This document shows, one piece after another, positions 60,890-64,000 of a stretch of 64,000 nucleotides of DNA. The notes under the pieces are model-generated. The model was not told where the DNA came from. It did no database searches and saw only the letters and a list, made by a program, of their open reading frames with translations. Source of the DNA: Flavobacterium humidisoli (GTDB lineage Bacteria; Bacteroidota; Bacteroidia; Flavobacteriales; Flavobacteriaceae); assembly GCF_023272795.1 (NCBI RefSeq), contig NZ_CP096829.1:5208001-5272000 (forward strand), written 5' to 3'. Position numbers and translations under genes: made by a program. Numbering within the stretch: the stretch's first letter is position 1; every line of letters begins with the position of its first letter.

Positions 60890-62536
60890 TTATTCTCCTC
60901 TAACAACTTCTTTTTTAACCAGTTCTCTTTTTGCCACATCATAATAATGCTCAATTGTAACGTGGTTACTATTTTCTGGTGTATTTTCTAATTCGTATGC
61001 TTCTTTAAACCCTTTAAGCTTCACTTTAATGTTTTCATCGATAGCTCGTGTTTCTTTAAATTCACGAATTAAATCCAAAACATCATGCGCAATATATTCC
61101 GTATCATGAGCATTGATAATTACTTTCGAATTTTCTGGAATTTCAGCCAGTGTTTGTTTGATTGCCGCTTTATTTAAAAACGAAACTTCCTGTGCTAAAT
61201 CAATATGAATGATATCACCGTCTTCATATTCTTCTTTCTTGAAAACGTAAGCCCTTTTCAGGTTTCCTCTAAGAACAAAAATGATACTGATAACAATTCC
61301 CAACGCAACACCTTTTAGCAAATCTGTCGCAACAACAAAGACCAAAGTTGCAATGAAAGGTACAAACTGGTATTTCCCCTTTTCCCAGAAATGCATAAAG
61401 GTTGCTGGTTTTGCTAGTTTATATCCAACTAAAATCAAAACAGTAGCCAATGTTGCCAATGGAATTTTGTTTAAAATTGCTGGTATAGACAATACACTTA
61501 TTAACAAAAGTACACCATGAATAATGGCAGACATTTTAGATTTTGCTCCTGCATTGTTATTTGCAGAAGATCTTACTACTACAGAAGTCATTGGCAAACC
61601 TCCTAAAAGAGAGCTAACCATATTACCAATACCTTGAGCTCTAAGCTCTACATTGGTATTGGTGTAACGTTTTTGCACATCCATTCTATCAGAAGCTTCA
61701 ATACACAAAAGCGTTTCAATAGAAGCGACAATGGCAATCGTAATAGCAACTACCCAAACCTGCGGATTTGTAATAGCAGTGAAGTCTGGTGTAATTATAA
61801 TTGATTTAAAGTCTTCAAAAGATTTTGGAACTGGCAAAGAAACCAAATGTTCTTTTGCAATTGCCAAAGTGCTTCCTGTAGATACAAATATTTCGTTTAA
61901 AACAACTCCTGCTATAACCGCAACCAAAGCTCCAGGAACTAGTTTTATTCTTTTTAAGAAAGAAACTTTATCCCAAGCCAATAAGATTGCCAATGAAACT
62001 GCAGAAACCACAACAGCCCCCAAATGAATATGATTTAAAACATCAAATAAAAATGAAAATGAATTGCTTCCGTCATTTTGAACAAAAGCCTGATCTCCTT
62101 CAAAATCTGCATCATAACCAAAAGCGTGCGGTATTTGTTTTAAGATGATAATAATTCCGATACCAGCCAACATTCCCTCAATTACGTTTGTCGGAAAATA
62201 ATTCGATATACTTCCTGCTCTTAAAAATCCTAATGCTAATTGAATTATTCCAGCAATAAAAACAGACATTAAAAATACATTGAAAGCTCCTAAATCGGTA
62301 ATTGCGGTTAAAATGATAGCTGTTAACCCAGCAGCTGGACCTGATACACTAATATGCGACTGGCTCAAATATCCTACAACGATACCGCCCACAACACCAG
62401 CAATAATTCCAGAAAATAATGGTGCTCCAGAAGCCATTGCAATACCTAAGCACAACGGAAGAGCGACCAAGAAAACCACTAAACCTGAAGCAAAATCAGA
62501 TTTAAGGTTGGCAAAAAGATTGATTTTTTTTGTCAT
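60890..62536 (-). CDS. SulP family anion transporter (possible bicarbonate carrier)
   Basis: 548 aa. About 12-14 membrane segments, with the SulP signature early on (LVVFLVALPLCLGIAMASGAP) and SISGPAAG-like VSGPAAGLTA. The C-terminal STAS-like domain (IHIDLAQEVSFLNKAAIKQTL, KVIINAHDTEYIAHDVLDLI) is somewhat shortened. Neighbouring carbonic anhydrase suggests bicarbonate or sulfate import. First gene of the pair. Confidence 0.9.
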   Translation of the reverse strand: MTKKINLFANLKSDFASGLVVFLVALPLCLGIAMASGAPLFSGIIAGVVGGIVVGYLSQSHISVSGPAAGLTAIILTAITDLGAFNVFLMSVFIAGIIQLALGFLRAGSISNYFPTNVIEGMLAGIGIIIILKQIPHAFGYDADFEGDQAFVQNDGSNSFSFLFDVLNHIHLGAVVVSAVSLAILLAWDKVSFLKRIKLVPGALVAVIAGVVLNEIFVSTGSTLAIAKEHLVSLPVPKSFEDFKSIIITPDFTAITNPQVWVVAITIAIVASIETLLCIEASDRMDVQKRYTNTNVELRAQGIGNMVSSLLGGLPMTSVVVRSSANNNAGAKSKMSAIIHGVLLLISVLSIPAILNKIPLATLATVLILVGYKLAKPATFMHFWEKGKYQFVPFIATLVFVVATDLLKGVALGIVISIIFVLRGNLKRAYVFKKEEYEDGDIIHIDLAQEVSFLNKAAIKQTLAEIPENSKVIINAHDTEYIAHDVLDLIREFKETRAIDENIKVKLKGFKEAYELENTPENSNHVTIEHYYDVAKRELVKKEVVRGE

Positions 62537-62619
62537 AATATAATACTAAAAAAATTATTCATTAAAGATTTACCCCATCTCGATAGAAATGCGGCTAAAG
62601 TTCGAAATAATCGGAAGTA

Positions 62620-62901
62620 TTATGCTACGTTGGGTGGTGGAGCAAAGATGCTCGGAGAGATGTTGTCTAGCTTGACAATGTTTTCAGAAATGATTGTTTT
62701 TTTCTCGATGTAAACGGGAATCAAAACTTCATGCTCAAGAATAGTTGGGTGAACTACATTTTTAAGTTCCTTATGCACTTCTTCTTCAGCAATACTAAAA
62801 GATATAGTCGTATTATTTCCTTTCTTAATCGCCTGAACAATTGTCGGGGTCGATAAGAAGGCAATAAATATGAATAATAATATGCGAGCTATATATTTCA
62901 T
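62620..62901 (-). CDS. Small exported protein upstream of the SulP gene
   Basis: 93 aa from the ATG at 62901; an in-frame TTG at 62925 is unlikely. A hydrophobic N-terminus (MKYIARILLFIFIAFLSTPT) acts as signal peptide or anchor. The rest is polar, with HKELKNVVHPTILEHEVLIP and a proline-rich end (SIFAPPPNVA). No family recognised. It lies 83 bp before the SulP start on the same strand and could be co-transcribed. Confidence 0.6.
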   Translation of the reverse strand: MKYIARILLFIFIAFLSTPTIVQAIKKGNNTTISFSIAEEEVHKELKNVVHPTILEHEVLIPVYIEKKTIISENIVKLDNISPSIFAPPPNVA

Positions 62902-62965
62902 CAAAGCAAAAATAGCGTTAAACAAATAAAATCAAAGAGATTTTTATAGAAATTTAACATAAACA

Positions 62966-63002
62966 AAAAAGCAGAATGCAATTTTCATTCCATTCTGCTT
63001 TT
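62966..63002 (-). terminator. Terminator of dps
   Basis: 12-bp stem AAAAGCAGAATG / CATTCTGCTTTT with a T tract on the minus strand, 21 bp after the dps stop. Confidence 0.88.
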
Positions 63003-63023
63003 AATTATTTAAAAAACAATTAT

Positions 63024-63503
63024 TTACAAAGTCTCTTCTAACCAAGCGTTCATCATCCAAATTGTTTTTTCCTGCTCTGCAATGAAGTCACTCATCATCG
63101 AATTGGTTCCCTCATCATTAATTTCGTCAGATTTGTTCAAGATTTCTCTCTCGATTTTTAATAAATCTGATAAAGAATGAACAATTAATTGAACCGCTTT
63201 TTCATCATTAGAAATATTCTTTCCAACCGTTAATTTATTGTTTTTAATATAATCTTCAAAAGTATGCAGAGGCGTCCCTCCAATTGTCAAAACTCTTTCT
63301 GCAATCATATCTATTTTCAATTGTGCATCTGTATATAACTCCTCAAATTTTACATGCAAATCAAAGAAACGTTTTCCACGAATGTTCCAATGAATTCCTC
63401 TCAAATTTTGGTAGTACACTTGAAAATTTGACAATAATACATTGAGTTCTTTTACTAATAATTCTGATTCTTTTACAGGTAGTCCTAAAATATTCGTCTT
63501 CAT
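63024..63503 (-). CDS. dps: Dps-family DNA-protection / ferritin-like protein
   Basis: 159 aa. The ferroxidase-site signature is clear: RGIHWNIRGKRFFDLHVKFEELY (His, His/Asp, Glu ligands at the dimer interface), with the second conserved block AERVLTIGGTPLHTFEDY. It stores iron using peroxide and protects DNA. Divergent from an OxyR-type regulator 107 bp away, which fits peroxide induction. Confidence 0.94.
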   Translation of the reverse strand: MKTNILGLPVKESELLVKELNVLLSNFQVYYQNLRGIHWNIRGKRFFDLHVKFEELYTDAQLKIDMIAERVLTIGGTPLHTFEDYIKNNKLTVGKNISNDEKAVQLIVHSLSDLLKIEREILNKSDEINDEGTNSMMSDFIAEQEKTIWMMNAWLEETL

Positions 63504-63530
63504 AATCTTTTTTTTTACACTAATTTACTA

Positions 63531-63538
63531 CAAATTTA
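63531..63538 (-). promoter_or_regulatory. -7 element of dps
   Basis: TAAATTTG on the minus strand, 27 bp before the dps ATG. No good TTTG box at the usual distance, which fits an activator-dependent promoter. Confidence 0.6.
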
Positions 63539-63582
63539 GAGTAACTTTACTAAAATAAACATAAATAAAAATTATATTTTCT

Positions 63583-63590
63583 TATTTTTG
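63583..63590 (+). promoter_or_regulatory. -7 element of the oxyR-like gene
   Basis: TATTTTTG on the plus strand, 20 bp before the ATG at 63611. Confidence 0.6.
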
Positions 63591-63610
63591 CATCACAAAT
63601 TACTATCAAC

Positions 63611-64000
63611 ATGACTATAACTCAATTGCAATATGTGTTAGCGGTGGCTGAGCATAAAAATTTCACTCTTGCTGCTGAAAAATGCTTCGTAACACAGCCA
63701 ACTTTAAGTATGCAAATACAAAAAATCGAAGAAGAACTTAATATTTTAATTTTCGATAGAAGTAAAAAACCAATTCAGCTTACTGATATAGGACAGAAAA
63801 TTGTAAATCAGGCTAAAAATATCGTAAACGAGGCTGATCGTATAAAAGATATTGTAGAACAACAGAAAGGTTTTATTGGAGGAGAATTTCGTTTAGGAAT
63901 TATTCCAACGATTATGCCTACGCTTCTACCAATGTTTTTGAATAATTTCATTAAAAGATATCCGAAAGTAAAACTCTTAATCGAAGAGTTGAATACCGAG
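63611..64000 (+). CDS. oxyR: LysR-type regulator, OxyR-like, 5' part
   Basis: The first 130 codons are in the window and the frame is open to its end. N-terminal helix-turn-helix: MTITQLQYVLAVAEHKNFTL, CFVTQPTLSMQIQKIEEEL, FDRSKKPIQLTDIG. The start of the sensor domain follows (GGEFRLGIIPTIMPTLLP). The peroxide-sensing cysteines would lie beyond the window, so OxyR identity rests on overall similarity and on divergence from dps. Confidence 0.82.
   Translation, partial: MTITQLQYVLAVAEHKNFTLAAEKCFVTQPTLSMQIQKIEEELNILIFDRSKKPIQLTDIGQKIVNQAKNIVNEADRIKDIVEQQKGFIGGEFRLGIIPTIMPTLLPMFLNNFIKRYPKVKLLIEELNTE

Overview
The window is AT-rich chromosomal DNA from a member of the Bacteroidota, most likely Flavobacterium. 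Supporting signs are promoters of the Bacteroidota type (TTTG, about 19-21 bp, TAnnTTTG), an almost complete lack of Shine-Dalgarno sequences, bacillithiol and menaquinone genes, a type VI (subtype iii-like) VgrG with DUF2931 lipoproteins, and large palindromic intergenic repeats. No phage, IS transposase or CRISPR array was seen.

Layout. (1) 0-17 kb is mostly housekeeping: the end of a hybrid histidine kinase, a zinc metallopeptidase, tRNA-His, bshB1, menF-menI, a beta-helix lipoprotein, purL, an outer-membrane receptor, a long-chain acyl-CoA synthetase and a PhyH-type dioxygenase. (2) 17-26.7 kb is a minus-strand RNA-centred locus: a DEDDh exonuclease, an SPFH/slipin protein with small ORFs, tRNA-like sequences, an RNA ligase, a cluster of four tRNAs (Arg, Asp, Pro, Leu), two very small ORF units with their own promoters and terminators, and a SWIM plus WGR gene pair. 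(3) 26.8-37.2 kb is a type VI secretion cassette: vgrG, a small partner, a Tle1-like phospholipase and five DUF2931 lipoproteins, four of them obvious tandem duplicates. (4) 37.2-40.4 kb carries a small gene with a structured leader and a helicase-nuclease, possibly a defence gene. (5) 40.6-48.4 kb is a second RNA-repair locus: TatD, RtcB, a RING/TerD-like protein of the MXAN_6230/SCO0854 type, an interrupted tRNA-Lys embedded in a repeat-rich leader, an HD-type protein and a WYL regulator. (6) 48.6-55.1 kb is a MarR-controlled fatty-acid beta-oxidation operon (fadN-fadA-fadE type). (7) 55-64 kb holds a GH18 chitinase, small envelope proteins, sodC, a LETM1-related protein, carbonic anhydrase with a SulP transporter, and divergent dps/oxyR.

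The most interesting part is the pair of RNA loci. They carry two different ligases (a nucleotidyltransferase RNA ligase and RtcB), an SPFH scaffold, and tRNA genes in unusual forms. One tRNA-Leu(CAA) is only complete if read as a circularly permuted 90-nt unit. One tRNA-Lys(UUU) becomes perfect only if 45 nt are removed from its anticodon stem. A leader lies ahead of the RING/RtcB genes with five copies of GGTCAA-N8-TACTTC whose N8 parts find complements nearby. The two loci share a module (palindrome CTGCGCAA-N5-TTGCGCAG, then 13 bp, then TTTGTTCA) that occurs once in the first and twice in the second, which suggests common control, plausibly by the WYL protein. A 31-codon leader ORF followed by a terminator lies directly ahead of the four-tRNA/RNA-ligase operon and contains a codon for each of those four tRNAs. 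I infer a tRNA damage-sensing and repair or tRNA-splicing system; none of this has been tested here.
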